A stretch of 29,131 nt of DNA from an uncultured Eubacterium sp. (GTDB taxonomy: Bacteria > Bacillota > Clostridia > Lachnospirales > Lachnospiraceae): NCBI GenBank assembly GCA_937915825.1, contig CALGGT010000036.1, forward strand, positions 1 through 29,131, given 5' to 3'. The notes below the pieces were generated by a model. That model was not told where the DNA came from, did not search any database, and saw only the letters and a program-made list of their open reading frames with translations. Positions 6,672 to 14,844 of this stretch are shown here, one piece after another (the stretch's first letter is position 1; each line of letters starts with the position of its first letter). A program made the position numbers and the translations under genes.

Positions 6672-7850
6672 GTGAATCATTCCTTTATCATAACGGAACA
6701 TAAACACCATTTTATCGGTGCTTCCATGGAAGATAACAAATTACAGGATCTACTGATCGAAGAGCCCAGAAAAGAGAACGAGCTTTATGTAGGGGAGGTA
6801 TATTTAGGCTGTGTTCAGCGGGTTCTTACCAACATTCGAGCGGCATTTATTGAATGCAAACCCGGCGTTACCGGCTATTTAGCGTTAAAAGAAGGTCAGC
6901 GTTTAAAAGTGGGAGAGGAAGTGATGGTACAGGTTGCCAAAGCGAAGGTTCGTTCCAAACAGCCGGTCCTTCGACAAAGAATTGAAATGGTAGGGCGCTT
7001 TCTGATCCTGTATTTTTACGACGATGCGTCCTTAGGAAAGACAGAACCTGCCGTCCAGATCTCGCAAAAGATCACCAAAGATTCCTTACGGCAGGAATTG
7101 AGAAAAATCGGAGAAAAGCAAATGACAATTCCCGGTATGACGGTGATATTGCGAACTTCCATACAATACGCCAAACCGGAATGGGTACAGGCGGAATTTG
7201 AACTTCTATATAAGAAGCTGGAAACCATTCGAAAAAATAAAGATTACCGTGTAAAATTCTCACTGCTTTCTCCCAGACAGGGAGATATTAAGAATTATTT
7301 ACTTTCTCAGAAACCGGGAAATTTCCATGAGATCCTCACCGACTCAAAAGAAGTCTATGATGAAATATCTTCCTATCTATTACCGGAGGAGAAGATAACC
7401 TTCTATGAGGATTCCTATCCCTTAGAAGCCAAATATTCCCTAAAACACCAAATATCCAAAGCTTTTTCCTCTCATGTGTGGCTAAAAAGCGGGGGATCCC
7501 TAATGATTGAAGGAACGGAGGCCTTATGGGTCATTGACGTAAACACCCAAAAAGCTGTATTAGGGAAGAAGGACAAAGAAGAAACATTTTTTAAGTTGAA
7601 TCAGGAAGCTGCCATAGAAATCGCAAAGCAAATACGGATCCGGGAATTATCCGGGATCATTCTCATCGATTTTATCGGAATGGATCAACCGGAACATGAA
7701 CGGGAACTGTTACGGATCTTGAAAGAGGAATGTTCGAAAGATCCTGTACAGACTACGGTTGTGGATATTACGAAGCTGGGACTGGTGGAAATGACCCGTA
7801 TGAAACTGCGAAAGCCAATCGTTTCCTACCCCTTTTTAAAAGAAGATTGA
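6672..7850 (+). CDS. rng: RNase E/G family ribonuclease, short form
   Basis: This 392-aa protein matches the catalytic half of RNase E/G, an endoribonuclease for rRNA maturation and mRNA decay. An S1-like RNA-binding region occupies about 37-100. The DNase I-like catalytic part carries the metal-binding aspartates in WVIDVNT (D289) and LIDFIGM (D333), and the family motif LGLVEMTRMK follows near residues 374-383. It stops soon after that motif. The CPxCxG zinc-link that joins dimers in E. coli RNase E/G is absent, so tetramer formation may differ. The start is GTG at 6672 after AGGAGAAAGG (6651-6660). RNase E/G genes commonly sit before rplU in Clostridia, and here a phosphoketolase gene intervenes. 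Confidence 0.9.
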   Translation: MNHSFIITEHKHHFIGASMEDNKLQDLLIEEPRKENELYVGEVYLGCVQRVLTNIRAAFIECKPGVTGYLALKEGQRLKVGEEVMVQVAKAKVRSKQPVLRQRIEMVGRFLILYFYDDASLGKTEPAVQISQKITKDSLRQELRKIGEKQMTIPGMTVILRTSIQYAKPEWVQAEFELLYKKLETIRKNKDYRVKFSLLSPRQGDIKNYLLSQKPGNFHEILTDSKEVYDEISSYLLPEEKITFYEDSYPLEAKYSLKHQISKAFSSHVWLKSGGSLMIEGTEALWVIDVNTQKAVLGKKDKEETFFKLNQEAAIEIAKQIRIRELSGIILIDFIGMDQPEHERELLRILKEECSKDPVQTTVVDITKLGLVEMTRMKLRKPIVSYPFLKED

Positions 7851-7921
7851 TTCTTGGTGGATTTTTTCAAAAAGAAGGATGGAATCTGGATAAAACTTAG
7901 TAATAATTGACAAATTGACAA

Positions 7922-7968
7922 AATTATAACAAAAAATACTTGTGTTGAAGAAATTATATGTTATAATT
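7922..7968. repeat. 9-bp inverted repeat framing the phosphoketolase promoter
   Basis: AATTATAAC (7922-7930) and GTTATAATT (7960-7968) are exact inverse copies 29 bases apart. The right arm covers the -10 box. Just left of the left arm are two copies of ATTGACA (7906-7912 and 7914-7920). The layout would suit a regulator that bridges the promoter, but AT-richness raises the chance of coincidence. Confidence 0.4.
7940..7967 (+). promoter_or_regulatory. Promoter for the phosphoketolase gene
   Basis: TTGTGT (7940-7945) lies 16 bases before a perfect TATAAT (7962-7967), and TGT just before it makes an extended -10. Transcription would start near 7974, leaving a short leader with GGAAGGAG before the ATG at 8012. 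Confidence 0.65.
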
Positions 7969-8011
7969 GATATGAACAAAAATTTTAAATTTTTCGGAAG
8001 GAGTTTAGAAC

Positions 8012-10420
8012 ATGGCAAATATGAACGATTGTCCAGAAAAGCAGCCGTTAACAGATGAGTATTTGGAGAAAATGAATGCTTATTGGCGAGCTGCTAACTA
8101 TTTGGGTGCTGCTCAGCTTTATATGCTTGACAACCCGTTGTTACGCGAACCTTTAACAAGAGATCAGGTTAAGAAAAAGATCGTAGGACACTGGGGAACC
8201 GTTCCGGGTCAAAACTTTGTTTACACACATTTGAATCGTGCGATCAAGAAATACGATTTAGATATGGTATTGATTTCAGGTCCCGGACACGGTGGAAACT
8301 TCTTTGTAGCCAATTCCTACTTAGAAGGCCACTACAGCGAGATTTATCCCAATGTAAGTGAAGATATTGAAGGAATGAAGAGACTTTGCAAACAGTTCTC
8401 TTTCCCGGGTGGAATTTCTAGCCATGTTGCTCCGGAAACTCCGGGTTCCATTAACGAAGGTGGTGAGCTTGGTTATTCCATCGCTCACGCATTCGGTTCT
8501 GTTTTCGATAACCCGGATCTGATTACCGCAACGATCGTTGGTGACGGTGAGGCTGAGACTGGTCCTTTGGCGACTGCTTGGCATTGTAATAAATTCTTAA
8601 ACCCGAAAACCGACGGTGCGGTATTACCGATTTTACATATGAATGGTTACAAGATCAGTAACCCGACCATCTTCGCCCGTATCTCTCATGATGAAGTTGA
8701 AAGTTTCTTCCACGGTTGTGGTTGGGAACCCATTTTTGTAGAAGATGATATGGAATCCGAAGATTACATTATGAATATGCATCGTAAGATGGCAGAAGCT
8801 TTGGATCGTGCCATCGAGAAGATTCAATCCATCCAGAAAGAAGCAAGAGAGAACAATAACACAGAGCGTCCGTTCTGGCCCATGATCGTTCTTCGTACTC
8901 CCAAAGGATGGACCGGCCCGAAAGTGGTTGACGGCGAGCAGATCGAAGATTCGTTCCGTGCCCATCAGGTGCCCATCACCATGGAAAAAGAGAATCATTT
9001 GGAATTATTAAAAGAGTGGTTGTTAAGCTACAAACCGGAAGAGTTGTTCGATGAGAACGCTCGTTTGATCCCGGAATTGAAAGCTTTGACGCCGGAAGGA
9101 AATCACCGGATCAGTGCCAACCCTCATGCAAACGGCGGTTTGCTACTTCGTGATCTGCGTCTCCCGGATTTCCGTGAATATGGCGTAGATGTACCCAGCC
9201 CCGGTTCTGTGGAAAAACAGGATATGATCGAGCTTGGTGCCTTCGTTCGTGATATTTTCAAATTAAATGAAGAAACCAAAAACTTCCGTGTATTCGGACC
9301 GGATGAGACGATGTCCAACCGTTTGTATCATGCATTTGAAGCAACCAATCGAGATTGGAACGCTGACAAATACGATTCCGATGAATTTTTAGCAAACGAC
9401 GGACGTATTATGGACTCCATGCTTTCCGAGCATATGTGCGAAGGTTGGTTAGAGGGTTATCTCTTAACCGGACGTCATGGTTTCTTTGCCAGCTACGAGG
9501 CATTTATCCGTGTTGTTGATTCCATGGCTGCTCAGCACGCAAAATGGTTGAAAGTAACTTCGGAGCTTCCCTGGAGACAAAAGATTGCATCCTTGAACTT
9601 ATTGCTGACATCCAACGTATGGCAGCAGGATCACAATGGATTTACCCATCAGGATCCTGGATTCCTGGATCATATTTCCAATAAAAAAGCGGATGTTGTT
9701 CGCATCTATCTTCCCCCGGATGCAAACTGTTTGTTGTCTTGCTTCGATCACTGTGTAAGAAGTAAGAACTATGTAAACGTAATTGTAGCGTCCAAACATC
9801 CCAGCCATCAGTGGTTGACCATGGAACAAGCGGTTAAGCATTGTACCCAGGGAATCGGTATCTGGGATTGGGCAAGTAACGATCAGGGTCAGGAACCGGA
9901 TGTTGTTCTTGCATGCTGCGGTGATACACCGACCAAAGAGGCTTTGGCTGCTGTTACGATCTTACGTGATAACATTCCGGACTTGAAGATCCGTTTCATC
10001 AACGTCGTTGACTTAATGAAGTTAGAGTCTAACACCAAACATCCTCACGGATTAAGCGACGCCGAGTATGACTCCTTATTCACCAAGGATAAGCCGATCA
10101 TCTTCGCATTCCATGGATATCCTACCATGATCCATGAACTTACCTATTATCGTACCAACCGTAACCTTCATGTATTCGGTTATCAAGAAGAGGGTACCAT
10201 TACAACACCTTTCGATATGCGTGTTCAGAATAAGATCGACCGTTTCAACTTAACGAAAGCGGTTGTTCAAAATCTTCCTCAATTAGGAAATCGCGCTTCC
10301 TTCTTGATCCAGAAGATGAACGATACATTGGTTGCTCATAAACAATACATCCATACGGAGGGAATCGATCTTCCTGAGGTTCGTGATTGGGTATGGCATA
10401 CACCGGAAGATAATCAGTAA
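8012..10420 (+). CDS. xfp: Phosphoketolase (xylulose-5-phosphate/fructose-6-phosphate)
   Basis: This 802-aa thiamine-diphosphate enzyme splits xylulose 5-phosphate (and often fructose 6-phosphate) with phosphate to give acetyl phosphate plus glyceraldehyde 3-phosphate (or erythrose 4-phosphate). Acetate kinase can then yield ATP. The length is typical. Family signatures include GHWGTVPGQNF (59-69), SGPGHGGN (89-96), SSHVAPETPGSINEGGELGYS (in parts 136-156), the TPP motif GDGEAETGPLATAW (177-190), and EHMCEGWLEGYLLTGRHGF (near 470-490), which contains the conserved catalytic glutamate region. GGAAGGAG lies before the ATG. It is a stand-alone unit with a strong promoter and a strong terminator, and its codon use suggests high expression. 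It lies between rng and rplU. Confidence 0.97.
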   Translation: MANMNDCPEKQPLTDEYLEKMNAYWRAANYLGAAQLYMLDNPLLREPLTRDQVKKKIVGHWGTVPGQNFVYTHLNRAIKKYDLDMVLISGPGHGGNFFVANSYLEGHYSEIYPNVSEDIEGMKRLCKQFSFPGGISSHVAPETPGSINEGGELGYSIAHAFGSVFDNPDLITATIVGDGEAETGPLATAWHCNKFLNPKTDGAVLPILHMNGYKISNPTIFARISHDEVESFFHGCGWEPIFVEDDMESEDYIMNMHRKMAEALDRAIEKIQSIQKEARENNNTERPFWPMIVLRTPKGWTGPKVVDGEQIEDSFRAHQVPITMEKENHLELLKEWLLSYKPEELFDENARLIPELKALTPEGNHRISANPHANGGLLLRDLRLPDFREYGVDVPSPGSVEKQDMIELGAFVRDIFKLNEETKNFRVFGPDETMSNRLYHAFEATNRDWNADKYDSDEFLANDGRIMDSMLSEHMCEGWLEGYLLTGRHGFFASYEAFIRVVDSMAAQHAKWLKVTSELPWRQKIASLNLLLTSNVWQQDHNGFTHQDPGFLDHISNKKADVVRIYLPPDANCLLSCFDHCVRSKNYVNVIVASKHPSHQWLTMEQAVKHCTQGIGIWDWASNDQGQEPDVVLACCGDTPTKEALAAVTILRDNIPDLKIRFINVVDLMKLESNTKHPHGLSDAEYDSLFTKDKPIIFAFHGYPTMIHELTYYRTNRNLHVFGYQEEGTITTPFDMRVQNKIDRFNLTKAVVQNLPQLGNRASFLIQKMNDTLVAHKQYIHTEGIDLPEVRDWVWHTPEDNQ

Positions 10421-10433
10421 TACAAGTAGATTT

Positions 10434-10474
10434 AAATCCCCTTTTTCCCAAGATTTGTGAAAAAGGGGATTTTT
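10434..10474 (+). terminator. Intrinsic terminator after xfp
   Basis: AAATCCCCTTTTT (10434-10446) pairs perfectly with AAAAAGGGGATTT (10460-10472), 13 base pairs with a 13-base loop, ending in a short T run. It separates xfp from the rplU promoter that starts at 10486. Confidence 0.88.
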
Positions 10475-10485
10475 ATAAAAAAGAT

Positions 10486-10514
10486 TTGACAAATATTTTT
10501 TTTCATGGTATATT
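10486..10514 (+). promoter_or_regulatory. Promoter of the rplU operon
   Basis: A perfect TTGACA (10486-10491) is 17 bases from TATATT (10509-10514), with TG one base before the -10. This is a strong promoter, as expected for a ribosomal protein operon. Transcription would start near 10521. Confidence 0.75.
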
Positions 10515-10520
10515 AATTGA

Positions 10521-10604
10521 GTATGCCGCACAACGAGGTTCAAGATTTGCTGTTATTCGCAGGAAACACCGTAGTTGGCGAGTAAAGTTTATAGGAGGTG
10601 CTAT
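10521..10604 (+). ncRNA. L21-type ribosomal protein leader
   Basis: The roughly 84-base untranslated leader of rplU contains GCCGCACAAC, GCAGGAAACACC and GTAGTTGGCGAGTAAAG, segments I associate with the L21 leader common before rplU in Firmicutes. GCC..AAC near the 5' end can pair with GTTGGC near the 3' end to close the structure. Such leaders are thought to let L21 control its own operon. The call is from remembered motif plus position; a covariance model search would settle it. Confidence 0.55.
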
Positions 10605-10913
10605 ATGTACGCAATTATAGCAACCGGCGGAAAGCAGTATAAGGTAGAAGAAGGGGATATCATCCGCGTTGAAAAGCTTGGCGTGGAACCGGGAGAAACC
10701 GTAACCTTTGATCAGGTACTTGTGATTCGCGATGCAGACACAAAAGTTGGAAATCCTTCCATCGATGGTGCTTCTGTAACAGCAACGGTTCTGGATGAAG
10801 GCAAATCCAAAAAAGTGATTGTCTATCGTTATAAGCCTAAGACCGGTTACCATAAGAAGAACGGTCACAGACAACCGTATACTCAGGTAAAGATCGAAAA
10901 GATCAATGCTTAA
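10605..10913 (+). CDS. rplU: 50S ribosomal protein L21
   Basis: L21, 102 aa, binds 23S rRNA in the large subunit. MYAIIATGGKQYKV is the family N-terminus, and YKPKTGYHKKNGHRQPYTQVKI is the conserved basic C-terminal region that contacts rRNA. The ATG at 10605 is chosen over an in-frame ATG at 10575 because the AGGAGGTG site lies directly before it and the longer form would add ten non-conserved residues from within the leader. It is the first gene of rplU-prp-rpmA. Confidence 0.97.
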   Translation: MYAIIATGGKQYKVEEGDIIRVEKLGVEPGETVTFDQVLVIRDADTKVGNPSIDGASVTATVLDEGKSKKVIVYRYKPKTGYHKKNGHRQPYTQVKIEKINA

Positions 10914-10932
10914 GGATTGGATGTGAAACCTT

Positions 10933-11253
10933 ATGATTGAGATTCGAATGTTGAAAGATGATCTTCACAGATTCTGTGGTTTTCATGTAGTAGGACATTC
11001 CGGTTATCAGGAAGAAGGCTCCGACATTGTATGTTCGGCGGTTTCTACCTTGACGATCAACACGGTCAATTCCTTGGAACATCTCACTCATACCAGATTC
11101 ACATTGCAAACCGATGAGAAGCGAGGAGAAATGAAGCTGCTTTGCAAGGATGCGGTTACCGACTCGGAACAATTATTATTCCAGTCCCTGGAACTTGGTT
11201 TGAAATCCATTGCAGACAGCTACAGCGAGTACGTAAATTTGATTAAAAGTTAG
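10933..11253 (+). CDS. prp: Ribosomal-processing cysteine protease Prp
   Basis: This 106-aa protein belongs to the Prp family, which removes the N-terminal extension of ribosomal protein L27 in Firmicutes and relatives. The catalytic histidine is H22 in VVGHSGY, and the catalytic cysteine is C34 in GSDIVCSAVS; both motifs are characteristic. The gene sits between rplU and rpmA, the standard place, and the adjacent L27 has the matching cleavage motif. The ribosome site is weak (AAGGAT further upstream), which may keep the protease low relative to L21 and L27. The length is normal. Confidence 0.93.
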   Translation: MIEIRMLKDDLHRFCGFHVVGHSGYQEEGSDIVCSAVSTLTINTVNSLEHLTHTRFTLQTDEKRGEMKLLCKDAVTDSEQLLFQSLELGLKSIADSYSEYVNLIKS

Positions 11254-11265
11254 GAGGTAAGACAC

Positions 11266-11556
11266 ATGTTGAATATGAACCTTCAGTTCTTTGCCCACAA
11301 AAAAGGAATGGGATCTACAAAGAACGGGCGTGATTCGGAATCTAAGAGATTAGGTGCCAAGAGAGCAGATGGACAATTTGTTCTTGCCGGTAATATTCTT
11401 TACAGACAACGTGGAACCAAGATTCATCCCGGTAACAACGTTGGACGTGGTGGAGATGACACCTTGTTTGCTTTAACCGATGGAATCCTTCGTTTTGAAC
11501 GTAAGGGTAGAGATAAGAAGCAAGCCAGTGTATATCCGGTAGAAGCTGCAAAGTAA
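11266..11556 (+). CDS. rpmA: 50S ribosomal protein L27 with cleavable N-terminal extension
   Basis: L27, 96 aa, reaches the peptidyl-transferase centre with its N-terminus. The precursor begins MLNMNLQFF before AHKKGMGSTKNGRDS, so cleavage by Prp after the second Phe would remove nine residues and expose Ala-His-Lys-Lys. This is the Firmicutes arrangement, unlike E. coli, where L27 starts directly at the mature end. TAGGAGGT precedes the ATG. A terminator follows right after the stop, so the ribosomal protein part of the cluster can be expressed separately from obgE. Confidence 0.96.
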   Translation: MLNMNLQFFAHKKGMGSTKNGRDSESKRLGAKRADGQFVLAGNILYRQRGTKIHPGNNVGRGGDDTLFALTDGILRFERKGRDKKQASVYPVEAAK

Positions 11557-11564
11557 GAATGTTC

Positions 11565-11598
11565 AAAGCTGTCAAGATTTCTTGGCAGCTTTCTTTCT
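11565..11598 (+). terminator. Intrinsic terminator between rpmA and obgE
   Basis: AAAGCTGTCAA (11565-11575) pairs with TTGGCAGCTTT (11582-11592), 11 pairs with one T-G wobble and a 6-base loop, followed by CTTTCT. The tail is imperfect, so some read-through into obgE is likely. I see no clear promoter between it and obgE. Confidence 0.65.
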
Positions 11599-11655
11599 AT
11601 GAATGTAACGATTCACAGCAACCGATGGATCAATAAAGGGAATGGTGAAAATATA

Positions 11656-12945
11656 ATGTTTGCAGATGTGGCCAAAATCCATATACGAAGCGGAAGAGGC
11701 GGCGACGGACATGTAAGTTTCCGTCGGGAATTGTATGTGCCCAATGGCGGTCCCGATGGGGGCGACGGCGGAAAAGGCGGGGATCTTATTTTTGAAGTGG
11801 ATCCCGGATTAAATACCCTGTATGATTTTCGTCATAAAAGAAAATATGTGGCAGAAGACGGATATCCCGGCGGAAAAAAACGCTGTCACGGTAAAAATGG
11901 AAAAGATCTGGTGATCAAAGTGCCGGCAGGCACCATTATAAAAGAAGCGGAGAGCGGGAAGATCATGGCGGATCTGTCTTATGAAAACAACCGGGTGGTT
12001 CTTCTGAAGGGCGGACGTGGCGGTCAGGGAAACATGCATTTTGCCACTTCTACCATGCAAGCACCAAAATATGCCCAACCGGGACAGGATGCGCTGGAGC
12101 TGGATGTAATCTTAGAATTAAAATCCATTGCGGACGTAGGATTGATCGGATTCCCCAATGTGGGGAAATCCACCTTTTTATCCTCAGTAACCGCTGCCAG
12201 ACCGAAAATTGCCAATTATCACTTTACAACCATTGACCCCAATTTAGGTGTGGTGGATCTCCCTCAGATGGACGGCTTTATCCTGGCGGATATCCCGGGC
12301 TTGATCGAAGGGGCGTCGGAAGGCGTTGGTCTGGGACATAAGTTTTTAAAACACATTGAACGAACCCGGGTTCTCATCCACATGTTAGACGCTTCCTCCT
12401 CCGAGGGAAGAGATCCCATTCATGATTATGAGGTCATTACCGGAGAATTAAAAGACTACAACGAAGAGATCGCCCAAAGACCCCAGGTCATCGCCGCTAA
12501 TAAAATTGACTGCTTATCCCAGGATGAACAGGAGGAAGTCAAGAAACGACTAGGAAGCTATTTTGAAAAAAAGGGGATTCCCATATTTTTTATATCCGCC
12601 ATTGCAAAAACCGGGGTACAAGAACTCCTTTATCATGTGAAGTCAGTTTTAGACCAGCTTCCCAAAGAAAAGATCGTATTTGAAACGGAATATGAAGCCT
12701 TTCGGGAAGAGGCGAAAAATACCCCCTACGAGGTTACGCTGGAAGAAGAAGAACGAATCTTTCACGTTAGCGGCATGAGAGTTGAGAAAATGTTGGGATA
12801 TACCAACATTGAAAGTGAAAAAGGCTTTGAATTCTTCCAGAAATTTATGGTAGAACAAGGCGTGATCGATCGCATGAAAGCCCTTGGATTACAGGAAGGC
12901 GATACCGTAGAGATCATGGGACAGTTGTTTGATTATTATGAATAG
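11656..12945 (+). CDS. obgE: GTPase ObgE/CgtA
   Basis: Obg, 429 aa, is an essential GTPase that works in late 50S assembly and stress signalling. The glycine-rich Obg fold occupies 1-158 (SGRGGDG, PNGGPDGGDGGKGG, KGGRGGQGN). The G domain shows G1 GFPNVGKST (165-173), DIPGLIEGASEGVGLGH (G3, 212-228) and NKID (G4, 282-285). A C-terminal OCT domain covers about 350-425. The ATG at 11656 is chosen because it matches the conserved MFADVAK start and has GGTGA 7 bases upstream. An earlier in-frame ATG at 11599 directly abuts the terminator and lacks a ribosome site. It heads obgE-yhbY-nadD/yqeK-rsfS. Confidence 0.97.
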   Translation: MFADVAKIHIRSGRGGDGHVSFRRELYVPNGGPDGGDGGKGGDLIFEVDPGLNTLYDFRHKRKYVAEDGYPGGKKRCHGKNGKDLVIKVPAGTIIKEAESGKIMADLSYENNRVVLLKGGRGGQGNMHFATSTMQAPKYAQPGQDALELDVILELKSIADVGLIGFPNVGKSTFLSSVTAARPKIANYHFTTIDPNLGVVDLPQMDGFILADIPGLIEGASEGVGLGHKFLKHIERTRVLIHMLDASSSEGRDPIHDYEVITGELKDYNEEIAQRPQVIAANKIDCLSQDEQEEVKKRLGSYFEKKGIPIFFISAIAKTGVQELLYHVKSVLDQLPKEKIVFETEYEAFREEAKNTPYEVTLEEEERIFHVSGMRVEKMLGYTNIESEKGFEFFQKFMVEQGVIDRMKALGLQEGDTVEIMGQLFDYYE

Positions 12946-12960
12946 AAAGGGATGAATGGA

Positions 12961-13266
12961 TTGACTTCAAAAGAACGAGCCTATTTAAAAGGGATTGCCA
13001 TGAATATGGATCCCATCTTACATATTGGGAAAAGTACGGTAACACCGGAAATCACCCAGGCGGTTCATGAGGCATTGGAAGCAAGAGAATTGATCAAAAT
13101 CAATGTTTTAAAGAACTGTTTTGATGATCCTAGAAGCATTGCCGAACGGTTAGCGGAACGGACCAACTCCCAGGTGGTGCAGGTGATCGGTCGCCGCATC
13201 GTCCTTTACAAACAAGCCAAAGAACCTGGAAAACGGAAGTATTTAGGAAAAGAGGCAAAGAAATGA
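12961..13266 (+). CDS. yhbY: YhbY-type CRM-domain RNA-binding protein
   Basis: This 101-aa protein is a single CRM domain that binds pre-50S particles. It begins TSKERAYLKGIA and has the family pattern HIGKSTVT, EALEARELIKINVLKNC, and GRRIVLYK. I place the start at TTG 12961 because AAAGGG (12946-12951) is 9 bases upstream, whereas the in-frame ATG at 12952 touches the ribosome site. The stop overlaps the next gene's ATG by four bases (ATGA), showing translational coupling. Confidence 0.9.
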   Translation: MTSKERAYLKGIAMNMDPILHIGKSTVTPEITQAVHEALEARELIKINVLKNCFDDPRSIAERLAERTNSQVVQVIGRRIVLYKQAKEPGKRKYLGKEAKK

Positions 13267-14450
13267 GTCGCATCGGAATTTTAGGCGGTTCTTTTAATCC
13301 GGTACACAACGGGCATATTGCCATTGGGATGGCCGCGCAAAAAGAACTGAATTTAGAGGAAGTGTGGTATTTGCCCACGGTCTCCCCTTACTATAAAGAA
13401 GCAGGGGAAATGGCAAGCTACGAGCACAGACTTCGTATGTTGGAGCATGCATTGGAATCCATTCCGACCCATAAACCATCGGACGTTGATAAAGAAAACA
13501 AACGGGGATATACCGTAGAAACCCTAAAACATTTAAAGAAAAAATATCCGAAGCACACATTTTATTTTATTATGGGCGGCGATTCTCTGGCATATTTTCC
13601 TTCCTGGAGAAATCCGGAAGATATTGTAAAACTTGCCACCATCGTAGTGGCAAAACGGGGAAAAACCAAGGATTTGAAACCTGTGATCCAAACCATTGAA
13701 GACAAATGGAATGGAACGGTGCATCTCCTTTCCCAACGGAAATTAAAGATCTCATCCACAAAGATCCGAGAGCAGTTTCAGAACGGAACCTCCCCTTACG
13801 GACTATGCCCGGATCACGTGATCCAATATATAAAAGTATGCGGGCTATATCATAGCAAATGGGAGCCGATTCCTTCCACTCCCTCGGAGATAGAAGCTTG
13901 TTTAAGAGCAACGCTAACGCCTAAGAGATTTCGCCATAGCATAGGCGTAGCTCTTATGTGCCAATATTTAGCTCAAGTTTATGGACTGAATGAGAAAAAA
14001 GCCTATATCGCTGGAATCTTACACGATAACGCCAAATTCTATACGCCGGAAGAACAGCTGGAATTGGCGGATTTGTTCCGGATTCCTTTGACCAACTATG
14101 AACGGGAAAATTTAGGATTGATTCACGGGAAATTAGGCGCTCACTTTGCCCAAACCCGTTTCGGTGTTACGGATCCGGAAATATTGGATGCCATTACCTT
14201 TCATACCACCGGAAAGCCCGAAATGTCCGAACTTGCCCAAATTTTGTATATCGCCGACTACATTGAGGTAAATCGAAACATGGATTCTTCCCCCTATCCG
14301 TTAAATCAGATTCGTAAGACGGCCGCTGAGAACATGAATCATGCCATCTATATGATCCTAAGCGACATTGTTCCCTATTTGCAAAATACGGGAAAGAAAA
14401 TCGATCCCTTAACTCAATTAACCTATATGTATTATAAGGAGAATATTTAA
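13263..14450 (+). CDS. nadD: Fused NadD (nicotinate-nucleotide adenylyltransferase) - YqeK HD hydrolase
   Basis: This 395-aa protein joins two enzymes that are separate in Bacillus. Residues 1-195 are NadD, which makes nicotinate adenine dinucleotide for NAD synthesis: GGSFNPVHNGH (8-18) is the nucleotide-binding loop and ISSTKIRE (163-170) the second conserved motif. Residues 205-395 are a YqeK-type HD hydrolase, a family now linked to symmetrical cleavage of diadenosine tetraphosphate: RFRHSIGV (H225), GILHDNAK (HD 254-255), LIHGKLGAHF, ITFHTTG, and IADYIE supply metal ligands. The usual PPHK stretch of NadD reads SPYYK here. No internal start is evident at the junction, so one polypeptide is expected. 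It is coupled to yhbY by a 4-base overlap. Confidence 0.93.
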   Translation: MSRIGILGGSFNPVHNGHIAIGMAAQKELNLEEVWYLPTVSPYYKEAGEMASYEHRLRMLEHALESIPTHKPSDVDKENKRGYTVETLKHLKKKYPKHTFYFIMGGDSLAYFPSWRNPEDIVKLATIVVAKRGKTKDLKPVIQTIEDKWNGTVHLLSQRKLKISSTKIREQFQNGTSPYGLCPDHVIQYIKVCGLYHSKWEPIPSTPSEIEACLRATLTPKRFRHSIGVALMCQYLAQVYGLNEKKAYIAGILHDNAKFYTPEEQLELADLFRIPLTNYERENLGLIHGKLGAHFAQTRFGVTDPEILDAITFHTTGKPEMSELAQILYIADYIEVNRNMDSSPYPLNQIRKTAAENMNHAIYMILSDIVPYLQNTGKKIDPLTQLTYMYYKENI

Positions 14451-14452
14451 AA

Positions 14453-14800
14453 ATGGATTCCAAAGAGAAAGTAAAGATCATCTACGAAGCATTGGACTTG
14501 AAATTAGCTGAAAATATCAAGATATTAAAAATCCAGGAAATATCCGTGATCGCGGATTATATGATCATTGCCAATGCCACCACGGCGCCTCATATGAACG
14601 CCGTTTTAAACGAAATTGAATTAAAGACCGAGGAAAATCACATCGAGTCCCCTCGCATCGAAGGCAATAAAAATGCCGGCTGGGTTTTAATGGATTTTCA
14701 TGACGTGATCGTCCATATATTTAACCCGGAAGACCGGCTGTTTTACGATATTGAACGTATCTGGCGAGATGGAAAAGTTTGTGAGATTGACGCCTTATAA
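14453..14800 (+). CDS. rsfS: Ribosome silencing factor RsfS
   Basis: RsfS (Iojap family), 115 aa, binds L14 on the 50S subunit and blocks joining to the 30S when nutrients are scarce. The family pattern is clear: IKILKIQEISVIADYMIIANATT near the N-terminus, then GNKNAGWVLMDFHDVIVHIFNPEDRLFYDIERIW. The ATG at 14453 lies 2 bases after the nadD-yqeK stop, and AAGGAG inside the end of that gene serves as ribosome site. It is last in the obgE cluster and faces lexA. The 44-base gap to the lexA stop shows no clear terminator. Confidence 0.96.
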   Translation: MDSKEKVKIIYEALDLKLAENIKILKIQEISVIADYMIIANATTAPHMNAVLNEIELKTEENHIESPRIEGNKNAGWVLMDFHDVIVHIFNPEDRLFYDIERIWRDGKVCEIDAL

Positions 14801-14844
14801 ACAACCCTTCCCACCACATAACGTCGTATCACTATAATTTCCGG

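Noticed and set aside
11599..11655. Longer N-terminus for ObgE starting at 11599
   Set aside because: It starts directly at the terminator tail with no ribosome site, and the family N-terminus MFADVAK begins at 11656.
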